Assembly (NCBI GenBank): GCA_017562135.1
Contig: QEYB01000715.1
Span: 1,054,001 to 1,118,000, forward strand
DNA: 64,000 nucleotides
Source: Dipylidium caninum
Lineage: Eukaryota > Platyhelminthes > Cestoda > Cyclophyllidea > Dipylidiidae
Reading direction: 5' to 3'
Every line of letters starts with the position of its first letter. Position 1 is the first letter of the stretch. This document shows, in pieces, positions 1-22,544 of the stretch. A program made the translations under genes and the position numbers. The notes under the pieces are model-generated. The model did not search any database. It was not told the origin of the DNA and saw only the letters and a program-made list of their open reading frames with translations.

Positions 1-16
1 TCTCGATTCTTTGTAG

Positions 17-2817
17 AAAATGGATGATATCTACTTCATCACCGAAAATGATGAAGGACCGGTGGGCAAATTGATTTTTGATTTTTTACTCGACTGCGTT
101 GCTGCGAATACAGTAGAGCCGCCAGTTGAGGCTCGAGAAGTAAGTTCTCATTCAGAAGTTTTGCTTTGGTAAAATGTATTTCCATGCACAGTAACATCTA
201 ATGACTTCGTTTTTACATATTTTTTGTTTAATGGGAGCTAGTTTCCTGAATATTCCTGTTATCAAACTCATCAAATTACTGATGCTAAACTTTTTTGTCT
301 TACGTTTACAGCGGTTTGAGGCAGAATGTGCGCGTAGCCTGGGGTGTCGTCCGGAGGATTTGGCGGAGCTGGAAGCTCAGTTAGAGGAAATAGAAAATCT
401 CCCTTCAGCTGCAAACCTCGTCCAACAAGAACACGATCTTCGCTCCCGCCTCGCCGCTATCGACCGCGAGTTGGCTGAACACAGTGACCATTTGCAGCAT
501 CTTCAAACCCTCATACCCGAGGCTGAGGTTCTCTTTTCCTCTTAGTTTATTCGCTAGAAATTGTTTGGCTTAATTTGTGGAAGGCGAGAATTAGGAATGA
601 TGTTTTTTAGGTCAGACTGAAAATTACTTCGTGTGTACTTTGATTCACTTAATTATATCATCTTTTGCTTTGTCTAGGGGAAGGGCCGTCTTATACTTCC
701 ACCTGCTTGCGCCAAGCTATTAACTACTTCCTTTATGTGAATCTTGAATGATATCTTTCGTAAAAGATAAACGTATCAATGTATTCAAGATTGTCTTAAC
801 GCAATTAAATAACCACATTTTCTTTCAGGCAAAAGCTAACGCGGCCGCTTCAAATGTTCAAAAAGTTCGTGATCAATTTAATGAAGTGACATCCGAAGTG
901 GAGAAGTTGGAAGCCATTGTTTCATCCCAACGAGCTACGTATGTTCAGGCGTTCTGCTTCACTACAATTTCGCAAATCAGTATATGCTAAATTAATTTTG
1001 GTAATTTACACTATCACTCACCTGACAGATTTTACAGTTTAGAAAAATACTGTAAATCAGCTATTTTCTCCGATAACACGATTTCATATTATGAGGTTAA
1101 CGTGAATGAAACGCTTCTTAATAAAATATTTGAGTTCCTCAGCAAAGATCCTGTATTTTCCGTTCGTTTTTTAGCTTTGGAGACATTGTTAATACTTACC
1201 AGCGCCTAGTGGAACACCATCAACAGCGTGTTCGTGTGAAAGAAGAGCTGGTCCAACGTTTGCACGAGCGCTCCATCGAACTTGGACGCTTGGACAAGCC
1301 CGTGGCACCAGCTCTTGACGAATACAATTCTCTTGCTGTGCGTTTGGTAAGTGCTTACTCCCGAGCTTAACATGTCTATCTTATAGAAAATTTTTCCAAT
1401 GCAAGAACTTGGGTGCGCATTTATTTTTTCTTTGCTGATAATTACAGAGTGATCCTTCATTGCCACAGCTGAAGATGCGCTCCTATTTGCACACCTTTGA
1501 TCCTTTGAAGGAGATTCCTGTAATTTGTATGGAGCTCGCTGACGTTCAGACGAAACTGAAAAGCTTGGCAGAATCTAGCGAAGTTGAGCTTACTCGCAAA
1601 CGAGGTGAAATTGCAAGCTTAGAATCGGTTTTCTGAAAAAAGGTTAGTTTGGGGACCTTGTTTACGCATTCAAAACGTTGAAATTGCAAATTAATAAATG
1701 TTAAATAATTTTGCTGATTTGTGAAACACTCGCTATAAGTCATTATAAATAACACTAGACGTCAATGTTCTCTTATTGTAGTAGAAACGCCCTTTTGGTA
1801 TTTATGAGAATTGTAAGTATTTTGGGTTGATGCTATTTAAATCAATTTTACAAGTCTATTTTTGACAAACAGAAGGAGGAGCTGGATAAACTGGAGCTAG
1901 ACTTGGTTGAATCTAAGAAGAAACACGAGGAGCTGGAGTGTCAAGCCCTTTCAAAGAAAGAAGCCTTCAACAAGTGGGTTACTGAAACCGACGAGGCTAT
2001 CGAGGAGGCTCGTCATTCGGCTGACGCGCGCCAACAGTACATAAAGGACTTGCAGGCGGACGTCCAACAGCATCAGGTCTCAGTACATCTGGCTCTCTGC
2101 CTTGAAATTTCGAGTTTTCTATAATTGGTTACATTGTTGGGGTACCTGTCCCCACTAATTTGCATGCCTCATTAAAATTTGTCCATTAACTATGAAATCG
2201 TTTTTGCAGAAAAACTACGAGTACTACCTGGAACTGAATCAAAAAATGAGTACTTACGCCGGTAATTTCGAGAGAGAGGTCGTTGAGTTTATGCACTTGC
2301 TAAAGGTAAGTAATTAAATGCCTTTTTCGAGGGAACCCATTCGTTACTTTGCATATCTTCTGACTGGGATGCTAGCGTTTTTTTGGGGCAAAGAGATGTC
2401 ATTGAAGCAGATTTTGTCCATTTAATTCAGACTCGCAAGCGGTGCTACTGCCTACTCTCCCTGACATGTAATTTCTTATTTCACGGGCGACCAACCTGAC
2501 ATTTAACACTTGTTTATAGCGGATTGGTGTCCGTTTTCGTTGTTATACATTCCACATATTTATACCTTTGTCTTTTCCTAGATCTGAGGTAGAGATGTGA
2601 ATGTTGAGTACCTTGCTGATTATTTTGTTTTCCCGCCCAGGGACGTCTACAAGGGAGGGCAGATCGACGAATGGTTGAGGAAGAGAAATTCGAGGAGAGC
2701 ATGTCGGACTTGGAATCGAAGGCATCTAAATTGGCCCGCCGTACGGAAGATCTCATCCAAAAGGCCAACCTTCTTGCTGAAAAAGCGTCTGTCTCCCTTC
2801 CTTCCCTTTCTTCTTGA
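17..2817 (+). CDS. NDC80: Kinetochore protein NDC80 (HEC1), 3' part, 8 exons
   Basis: NDC80 is the long coiled-coil subunit of the outer-kinetochore complex that binds spindle microtubules. Exons: 17-139, 312-527, 829-938, 1175-1346, 1448-1627, 1873-2076, 2210-2305, 2641-2817. All join in phase and give about 425 residues after the window edge. The microtubule-binding calponin-homology domain lies upstream, outside the window. What remains is acidic coiled coil: KLIFDFLLDC, then LAELEAQLEEIENL, DEYNSLAVRL, then a YLHTFDPLKEIP stretch matching the family VYVPLKELL segment, and a C-terminal coil beginning EEEKFEESMSDLES. The order and spacing of these blocks match vertebrate NDC80. The exon 5 donor (after 1627, GTTTTC) is weak; the stronger donor GTTAGT after 1642 would include an in-frame TGA. 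The exon 2 donor GTTCTC is also weak. Tail-to-tail with the pICln gene 259 bp downstream. Identification is by my recall of the family. Confidence 0.88.
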
Positions 2818-3076
2818 TGCCTCCTTTACATTGCCTTTCTTACCGTATAACTGCTAAACACGTCTAATTACCCCAGAACTTCAGCGCGACCATTGGAACT
2901 AGTCATGGGTGTGTTTTAGGCTCTATTTGTTTTCGTAGTTAGACGATTACGTTACCGAAGTCAAGAGGGTAAAAATCTGGTCGATTTCAGGCATTTATCG
3001 GTTGGGTAAACTAGTAAATACCAGGATATAGGGGTCTATAAAGGTCTATTAAAACGTAGAAAACGTAAAATCCGAC

Positions 3077-3918
3077 TCAGTTGTCTGAGAAGTTTGCGGG
3101 GTCCACATCTTCATTATAATTACCTAAATTGCAAAAGAATGTTGACTTAGGAATAAAAGAAAGAATCCGGGTGCAATGACGCTGTCTATGTGCATGTGGG
3201 GGCTCGTACCGTCATCACTATTCTCGCCATCCTCCTCGATGCTCGCGAACTCGTCATCAGACAAGTCCTCTGGATCAGGGTTTAGGGCTTGACACTCCGC
3301 GATCGCATCGTAGAGTTCGTCAAGATCACGTTGATTAATAGGTACGAAACGAAGATTGAAAGTGTTGTTTTCCTCGTCATGGCGGGAACCCGTCTCTTCC
3401 TCATCATTATCTATGAAGGAGAAAAGTTTGTTGCTTGAGACTGCTTTGACACTCGGGCCTAGTAGTGGGCTGAGGAGGAGGAAAATATATAGGGACTGAG
3501 AACGTGACGAACCTTCTGCACCAAGATCCATTCCATTGTCACCGTGGCCAGAGACTGGAGTTTCGCCACTTGACCAAACTCGTTCACCATCGACCATCAA
3601 AAATACATGCGGGTGGGGAAATTTAGCATTTTCATCGCCTCCATAGGGGTCACGACTGATTGCATGGAGGCAAATGTTCCGGTATAGTAGCGAAAAATTA
3701 CGATTTTCACCTTCCCAATCCACAGAACTACAGAGGATCCACATGAACATTATCGTCAACAAATATCAAAAAAATCCAGAGCCGGTTACAAGAATACGGA
3801 CCACCTGCCTTTCCCTGATTATCAGCTTTCCTGTATCTAGTAGCCTAGTCTCTTCAAAGAACGAGACCCCATCCTTCACGAGATGCAACTCACCCCCGAG
3901 TGCACCGGCCGCATTCAT
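3077..3918 (-). CDS. CLNS1A: Methylosome subunit pICln (CLNS1A), 3 exons
   Basis: pICln is the Sm-protein chaperone of the PRMT5 methylosome and helps snRNP assembly in the cytosol. Minus-strand exons are 3918-3809, 3727-3210 and 3123-3077, giving 224 residues (human about 237). Key blocks are TGKLIIRES, SVDWEGENRNFSL, ICLHAISRDP, HVFLMVDGE, FNLRFVPINQRDLDELYDAI and ECQALNPDPEDLSDDE, in the family order. Intron 1 is a GC-AG intron (AG/GCAGGT donor); it is the only join I found that keeps frame and family alignment. A 47-nt last exon encodes an acidic tail ending DPANFSDN, replacing a read-through tail from the intron. The loop between the PH-like strands is longer than in human and holds a hydrophobic run, so a small unrecognised intron there is possible. 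The start at 3918 is chosen because it gives a family-like N-terminal length; an in-frame ATG at 3957 is the alternative. Confidence 0.88.
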
Positions 3919-3959
3919 ATTCACGATTCTGTCTTTCGAAGTGTAACCTTGCCACACAA

Positions 3960-15123
<11,164 letters not shown>

Positions 15124-16555
15124 TCTCCGCATTGACAGCGTGTCCACTTTTATCGTTATTTTATTGTATCCCAACCAGTAAGTATTTGTACACCGCGATT
15201 ATACCAAAAGACTAAGTGTTCGACGAAGCATTGTGCCCATCCTTGCTGTTCACCTCACACTCGCGGGAGAGGAAACAACCCGCTCCGAGCATTTCCACCC
15301 TCCACCTCGTCATCGCCGAACAGCACTTTAGATGGCATGGAAGCATTCACAGATTCGCCAAAAGGTCGAGGGGATTTTAAGGATATCACCTCTGTAGAGT
15401 GGGCGCTTTGGGGCGCTTCGAACGGGTTAAGACCAACTTTAAAGTCTGTCCGCCATGGTATTTAAAACCCAAAGCCTCTTTAACACGGCAAAAGGACATT
15501 TCGGGCCAGCCGTAATTCTCCGTGTGTTCAGTCTCAAGAATCCCCAACACTGGGATTTATGGGCCCGGAGTCAGCGACAATTACATAAACCGTCTTCTCC
15601 CAGAATCCCCAGACAAAGGTCTTTCCTCCTTCCCAGGGAAAATGCATAGACTGCTCCGTCGCAGAGAATTGACCAGGGGTGGAGTTTACGCAAGTGTACA
15701 ACTCGGCGTTAAGCGGTCCTCCACACCAGTCCTCGTGTGGACGACCGACCCCACCTCGAGCGAGGCAGGGGATAAAGCCTCCCTTAATTCTTTTTGTTTC
15801 CCGGAGGGGAGTCGTTAGTGCTGGTGCTCCCCAGCCCAAGGCCTCCTTTCACTCGTTGCGGTGCTCTCAGCCTCTCACATGTGGCGAGCAATGGCAGAGA
15901 GGCTGCCGTAGTGCGAACCTATTATACTTCGCGCCCCTCCGAGGTGTCATTATGTGAGTGCACGTCGAGCAGCCCACGCGGCTGTTGGTAGGCGCGGAGC
16001 GCTGAGCACAGCATCGAGAGTTCGCACAGGCCGTCGACTTCGACGGCTCACCACAGGCAGCCGGCGTTAGAACCTTGGCGTCTGAGTGTACAGGGGCGAA
16101 ATAATCCAAGAGCCTTTTTCTATCTCCAGATCCCAATCAGATTTGCTGCAACTTTGAAATCCCTGCCTATTTTATCGCACTCCATCCTCCCGTGTGCGAA
16201 CATCTCCACGCGCGTCTAAATTTACGCGGAACTCCGTAGCCATGCCTTCCCCCGAAGCGCGGACATCGTCGAAGACCTTTTAATTTAATTGCTGCGGCTA
16301 GGCAATACCCTCCTTCGTGGACCGTGGAACCTCCCGACATTCCGAGTCAGTGTAGCAAATAAGTGTTTGTGTTAGACAGTGCAAAAGAGAGGTATTTCGT
16401 TCCATGGGGTCCAGTGCCAGGTCATCTGGCATTGCGTCGCAAACACAAAACGCCCCCTGACGATTGACGCGCCTGCCCGACCTCAAGCCACCTCCTCGAA
16501 CGCCACGGACATTTTCGTGGCTGCCGGGGGGGGGGGTTCACAGCTCACCTCTATT

Positions 16556-16662
16556 CATTTCGAACACGACTGGGCAGTTGACGAGTCGGTCAATGTGAAT
16601 TTGTCCCCACACCTTTCTCATTAAGACCATTTTGGAGGTGACATAACTCGACAGCGTGTCGT
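16556..16662 (+). repeat. Inverted repeat, left arm (about 107 bp)
   Basis: The stretch beginning CATTTCGAACACGACTGG and ending near TGTCGT recurs in reverse complement at 17678-17791. By eye the arms differ by a handful of substitutions and four short indels, so identity is roughly 90%. Both arms lie in otherwise unrelated GC-rich DNA about 1 kb apart. Confidence 0.85.
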
Positions 16663-17677
16663 AAGCCTTTCCTTCTCTGAAAGTAATGGTCTTGGAGCAC
16701 GGCTCCTCCGTCGCTTCTCTAGCCTTCCGGCCTCATTCTGTGCACATTAGCAAAACTCCTACAACGGCTGACAAGTAAGTTGCGAAAATAACCACATTTT
16801 CAATTGATGGCGGTTGACGCTCACGGCATTGTCGGTCATCGCGCGAGTGGCTGCAGTAAGGCAGCCGCCAGAGAAGCTCCAAGACCGGTGGGAGAGCTCG
16901 AGGCTGTGGCAGGAAACAGGGATTCATCGGGCGCGGAGCCTCACCTTCTCCGAGCAGGCTTCAGCTTCATTCTGACCAGAGAAGCCGTCAACTCCGTTTT
17001 TGCGGACACTCCTCTTACGCAGTCTCGGGTCCGATTTTGTTCATCGTTTTGAGCTTACGAATTTACACTTGTATCGGCGTAGTTGAACACCGCTGTGAAG
17101 TTAGAAGCAATGGGAAGTTCCCAGGCCCATTGCTGTCCCTAAGTTGGACGGGAAATGCTCCTTTTGCCCCGAAAAGTGCAGTCCGCGAGGAGTCTAACCG
17201 TTCTTCCATTGGACGTTTGCTGCATTTTGTTGTACAGTGAGCTACAACAGCCCGAAGCCTCCCTCTTCCATCTCCTCTGTCATGTGCAAAAGGGGATTTG
17301 AGTTGAGGTGGTGGGGACACTTCCTACCGCACTAGGATGTATCGAAACTGAAATCTGCAGAGAAGATAAATGTGGGACGATAAAGTGAAGGACGAGGAGA
17401 GGAGGAGGAAGAGAAGGAGGAGGCTTGACTGCCGAAAGTTAGATTAGAGGGAGAGAGTTGGGAGATAAGTTTCTTCAAGTCTAGAAGTAACACGATTTTA
17501 AGGCATGGATCAACTTGCCATGAGTGAAGTGGATTCTGGGGTGTATAAAATTAGGCAACCCGAGCTATCGCAACGAGGTTCGGGACATGGTGTCCGCCCT
17601 CTTTCTCCTCCTCCTCCTCCCCCGCCGCCGCCGCCCGACATCAGACACCGACTGCGCCCCCTCATCTCCGCAGCACA

Positions 17678-17791
17678 CGACACGCGCTGTCGAGTTACAT
17701 GTCGCCTCCAAAATGGTCTTCTCAATGAGAAAGGTGTGGGGGGCAAATTCACATTGACCGACTCGTCAACTGTCCAGTCGTGTTCGAAATG
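17678..17791 (-). repeat. Inverted repeat, right arm (about 114 bp)
   Basis: Reverse-complement partner of 16556-16662, with short insertions relative to it. The 1 kb between the arms has no open frame resembling a transposase, so if this is a terminal-inverted-repeat element it is non-autonomous. I could not delimit target-site duplications. Confidence 0.85.
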
Positions 17792-20710
17792 ACTTTTGTG
17801 GCGAGAGCAGTTCCAAAACAGCCGCACCTGTGAATACCACTGACGTTAATGTCGGCTTGACAACTAAGTGATTGCGGATTTTGCCGATGTATGAATTTTA
17901 CACTTTTCTTTGCTTCGCTAACCCGTTCACAGTACCTAACTTGTATTTCTTCTTCTTGTTTCTACTTCTACCTGTCAGTTAGTAAAAGATTATAGTTTAG
18001 TTGCGTAATTTTACTTTTGCCCCGATTGAAGAAAAAGTGTGAAAGAAAATGACGGGCACTGCGAACCTATTTCATCGTATTATTTTCGAGGAGGCAAGCA
18101 CACAGAAAGTTGTGTCCCGCGTGTGGGAATGGAGCCTTGGAGGAAGGCCAGTGTCAAAATTAGTTTGCCAGACTTCGTTGGGGTGATTTTTCATGGAAAA
18201 ATGCCAACGAGCTGACCGTGCGTCCAGTCGAAGTCGCTGCGACCGCATCAATCAAAGCGACTGTCGAAGCAGGTAGTCAGAGCACAGCACGCGCGATGTT
18301 GATGAGAGGTTCAGATGCGAATCGTACACATGCACTGAAAACAAAAAGCACAAAAGTTTGGCTATGCCAGGAAATAGGATCTGTGGTCTCTCACCAGCTT
18401 GAAGAAATTCAATTGATGCAATGAATTAGCAGCAGCGATTGGCACTTGAAACGCGACGAAATAAATCCATTTCCGAAAAGACTACTTTCAGGCGGCGAAA
18501 AGTGTTCATTTGAGAAAAACTTTATTCGGAGGAGGTGGTGAGTGATGATGGAAGATGAACCATCTCAGACAACATCAAAAGCACATGGTAGTTGGAAATG
18601 CGGCCCCGGCGAGGGCAAGAAGCGGGGCCTTCAGACGCCGCGGGCACGCAGCTCCTCCTCCGCCGCCCCACTCGCCATCCTCGGATGGGCTCGAGGCGCA
18701 TTCACCCACGCGTCAGCGGGTGCATTGCCTTCGTGCATCCAAGTTTGGCATTTTGTAGACAGCCTGCAGACAAGACAGAGTCCACAATTTACGCATCGCT
18801 CAGTTGATGTGCATTTGCTGTGAAGCACCACGCAGTCGCGCAGTGAAAATCGAGACAACTCGGAAGGACTTTGTAGTCGCTTGGAGTAGGCCACGGGATG
18901 AAAAGCAAGACACAGAAGAAGAGGTTCTTAAGCATCCACGACAGTCCTGACAAGCACAGAAGGCGAATGACGAACTCTCCGGGATATTACCCCCTAACGC
19001 TAAAGTCCCCGTAGTAAAGTTGTCTTAGTGAAGTGCTTCTGAGCCTTTTCGAACGTGACCTCATGTTTCCGCTATAGGGAAACTACTCACCTCACTTTAA
19101 AATATTTCCCTTCAATGCTCCGATGTCCTCATCTATGCAGGAAACAATTCCATACTGCAGATTATGACGCATGTTCGGGGAAACGGTTGTGTGTCGGTAT
19201 TTGTTTTTGGCATTTTATGTCTGCACCAACCAGAGGCGGAGGTAGAGTTAGACAATGAAGCAAAAAAGGCGACAACCGCAATAAATAACGGCAGAAGTAA
19301 AGGATTCAAGCAGGGTAGGTCACTGGGAACGATGAAGGCGGAGTTAAACACGGCCCCTGGGGGCTTGCTTCTGGTTAAAGTTCTTCAGACTTAGAAACAT
19401 GAGTTAATCACGGAATGAAGTTCTAGCATGTTCGTCAACTCACGAACCGATGCTTTGCCGCCAACCTAGGGACAATTGTAGATTGAATCCCCTGCAACCC
19501 AGTTAGCAGTAGCCAACATCATGTACAAAGTCAAAAAAACATGAAAGAATGTAAGACGCAGAAAAACGAGAGGTAACAAAAAGGAAAAGCGGAATTTGCC
19601 AACTGCAGTTCTGCTCATAGGGAAAGTTTCCCAACATGAGGCCGCACCTCTTCTCCAATGTGCAGGACCATCTCATGGCGATGCTGTCGGGGTGAGGAAT
19701 TTCTGTTCACAGGCAGTAAAGGGAAAATGAAATGTATACTTTCATTCATTGAATCTATCAAGTTCTGGGCAAGAACTAAAAAAACCATTTCTACCACACG
19801 AAACTGCCCTATTTCATTAATGGAGCACATCTGAGCGCAATCACCTCATCACACGCACGTGGACCACTAACCTCGGAAAATGGGAGGGGCGGGTTTTGCT
19901 GGTTCATTATTTCTGCAAGTTAGCCTCAACCAGTGCGAAAACTAACGATATCGTCGGTTCACATTTTCACACTGGCTGCACCATCTACGCCCTAAGTGCC
20001 AAAAAGCCGTTTATTAAAGTAATACCATGAGAGGAAATGAAAATGAGGTGAGGCCAGCGAGGACACAAAGGTTAAGATCATTCGCCTCCAACATCCGTTA
20101 TTTAAAAAATTAGCTGATTTTAATACTCAGACGAAAATAACCGCCTTGAGATAATTCTATGGATGTCGCGATTTATAACGCATATCAGACCCAATTAGGG
20201 TTGGTTTCACAGCGGTCAGGGGGGACGAGGCACGGTAGAGCGACTTCGGATGCAGAACCATACCCCAAACCCAAAAAGGCATTCCATCAGGACCAGAGTA
20301 CACAAAACATGCGATGGGTTAGGGCTAAAATATCCCACGATGTCATCTACTAATCTGCAATAAAAGGATCTTTTAAACACCGTCTTCCCTCTCGTTACAC
20401 GCTCACAACAGACCTCTAAGGTTTCCCACTTATTTGTCTAAAAAGCCTAGTCATTACAAATTCGACATTAAAATTAAGACTATAAAAAAAGTGAAAAGTA
20501 CTCACTAGTCTACAGAATCTGCCTCAGCAGTCTAACAAAGTTTCGTAAGTTTTTCTGAGTACTCGTAAAGACCAGCATATAGATTAATTCATGAGACAGA
20601 GGTTTGTTTAGAGACTAGAGTACAGAACAGCAGTTGCAATGACAAAAATAAATCTATAAATAACGTTACTTAAACGACATAAGTAAAAATCAAAGTCAGT
20701 TAAGTTAAAA

Positions 20711-21737
20711 TCATTTTTCATCCCATTCATCCCCAGAAATGAATGCGAGCCCCGTTGCCGGCTTACGCTTTCTACAACGAGGATTTGTGATGCTCATGCC
20801 CACTGACTTCCAATTGCTCAACGAGGAGGGGTTTGAACTTTTGACGCTAGATGCAGCAAAAAAGTAATATCATATGAAGGAAATAGCTACCTAAAGTAAA
20901 TAGGGCAGCTAAACTTTATCGCGATTAAATTGAGGTCGTTTCGTCTTAAGTAAAAGAGAAAAACGAAACTACATTTATCACCAGGTGTCAAATTGAACAT
21001 CTTCTAAAATAAAGTGGTTTAACTTTATGGAAAACGTAGAAGTCGATCATGAAAAAGGGAAGGTGTGTAAATAACTGAGAATAACATAAAAACAACTGAC
21101 AAAGTTACGACAAAAAAGTCGCAAAACAAAAACATGAAAAACGCAAATTGCCATATCAAAATTAAGAACCGATATATACTCCTATAATCGTTGCGAAATA
21201 TATGAAGATATATCAATAAGTTGCTGCAAATAGCGAATCAACCGTTAAAATATTCTCTAAAAGGAATCGACAGATAAAAATGATATCTTAAATGTACCTT
21301 ATGGAGTTCAGCGTTTCCTCGTTTACTTTTTCCAATTCTGCAATGGATACTTGTTTACGGAGAAGCGCTTTAGAGATCGAGACAATCAAATTCACATCAC
21401 TTTCGGGCCGATTAAGTTGAAGGTTAAGTTGAATAGGGGCGCTCAAACCAATTACTAACTTAACATATTCGGCGCTGACATCTTGGAGAAGAAATTTTGA
21501 CGCGGAAACTTGATTCCTTGCCCATGTGAGAAGGGACTGGACGCTGGGAAAGTTAAGTCTACTAGCAGCTTCATTCAAAAATTGAAAAGAGAAGGAGCTA
21601 CTATATCCATGGCCTTCAGTGGCGAAGTAAGCAAACACCTGTAGCTTCTTATTTACATCGGTGAAAAAAATAATAACTTCTCCGACATAAATATAATCTT
21701 TTGTTCTCGACAGATCTAAACACCGAGACAGACTCAT
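20711..21737 (-). CDS. PAXX: PAXX-like non-homologous end-joining factor (XRCC4 superfamily)
   Basis: PAXX is a small dimeric nuclear protein that binds Ku and supports DNA double-strand-break end joining. Two coding exons: 21783-21298 and 20846-20711, joined in phase 2 (AG/GTACAT donor; CATCTAG acceptor). Starting at the internal ATG at 21737 gives 191 residues (human 204). The first exon is open to its 21783 acceptor (TTTTATTTTCCCAG), so an upstream coding exon is also possible. Visible: a head-like region with FFTDVNKKLQVF and LLTWARNQVSASKFLLQDVS, a short helix KALLRKQVSIAELEKVNEETL, then a basic tail SITNPRCRKRKPATGLAF followed by an acidic end GDEWDEK. The tail matches the PAXX Ku-binding signature (S-x-x-NP-x-x-K/R-x-K/R-K-PA-x-G-x-x-F). 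The match over the head is weaker but collinear. Not XLF or XRCC4: too short and wrong tail. Confidence 0.78.
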
Positions 21738-21783
21738 GGGCGGTCTGTAATAACAGATTTCTTCGGCTGAATTCGTTTCCTCT

Positions 21784-22544
21784 CTGGGAAAATAAAAAAA
21801 CATTCGGTTAGAAAAAAATGGAATTTATAAACATTTGATATTAAGTTGCGCTGGACACAAAAATTACGGAACGGTATTCCAGTCACCATAAGTTACGAGG
21901 AATTAAAACACGGCATCGCACCATCGGGCAAAAATGGCTAACCTCGAAAGGGGGACACCTCAGCAGAACGCACAGGCGGAAAGGGAGGAATGTACGTCGC
22001 TAAAGGACTCTAACGACAAGGTCATGTTAATAAGGTAGCATTGTAAAACACGTAGATATTTCCAGAATACAAGACCGTTATTTAAAACTCAACAAAAAGA
22101 TAAGGCAAAATAAGCACACAAAATTAAGACACTTTGCAAAAGATAGAAGTAAAATCAACAAACGATCAGGGAATTTGTGCGCAAAAGTGGCTGTATAAAT
22201 GAATTACGGGTGCTAAATCTATTATGATAGTGTTAGTGCAACGAAACTAGGCCACATCATTCCACAAACGAATTGGCAAGCCGCTATATTTTTGAATCTA
22301 ATATTAAAAAGAGAACGGTTTTGATGGACGGCGGTTATTTACTGGAAGCAAAGTACTCGCTTTACACAAAATCAAAAACAAAAATTTAAGTTTTCAATGT
22401 AAAATTTAGTAAGCAACTTTTGTTTTTATTATATCAGTTTTTTTTAAGTTGTGTATTATTTTATCTTTATGGTGTAAATAATGCACTAAATAAATATAAA
22501 GGTCAAAGTCAGTGTTGGCCCGCTATTCCGTAAGTCATTCGCCC
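21784..22544. promoter_or_regulatory. Divergent intergenic region between PAXX-like (-) and SVOP-like (+)
   Basis: About 760 bp of AT-rich DNA between the PAXX-like exon and the first SVOP-like coding exon, transcribed away from each other. It must hold both 5' ends, and any upstream PAXX exon. I see no unambiguous TATA box or initiator. Confidence 0.4.

Larger units (their letters stand above)
15124..20710. other. Intergenic, 5.6 kb, GC-rich to about 19 kb then AT-rich
   Basis: No gene supported. It holds the 3' untranslated region of the TASK gene of unknown length, a pair of inverted repeats (16556-16662 and 17678-17791), a G-run at 16526-16536, and a CTC/CCG-rich stretch near 17600-17640. 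Open frames here are short and overlap each other on both strands. Confidence 0.5.

Noticed and set aside
3124..3209. Read-through C-terminus of pICln ending LFLSQHSFAI
   Set aside because: Hydrophobic and unlike the family; a phase-matched GTACGA donor and TTTAG acceptor instead lead to an acidic terminal exon.
20739..20861. 41-codon + strand frame beginning MNASPVAGLRF
   Set aside because: It is the antisense shadow of the last PAXX-like exon, which fits splice phase and a known tail motif on the other strand.
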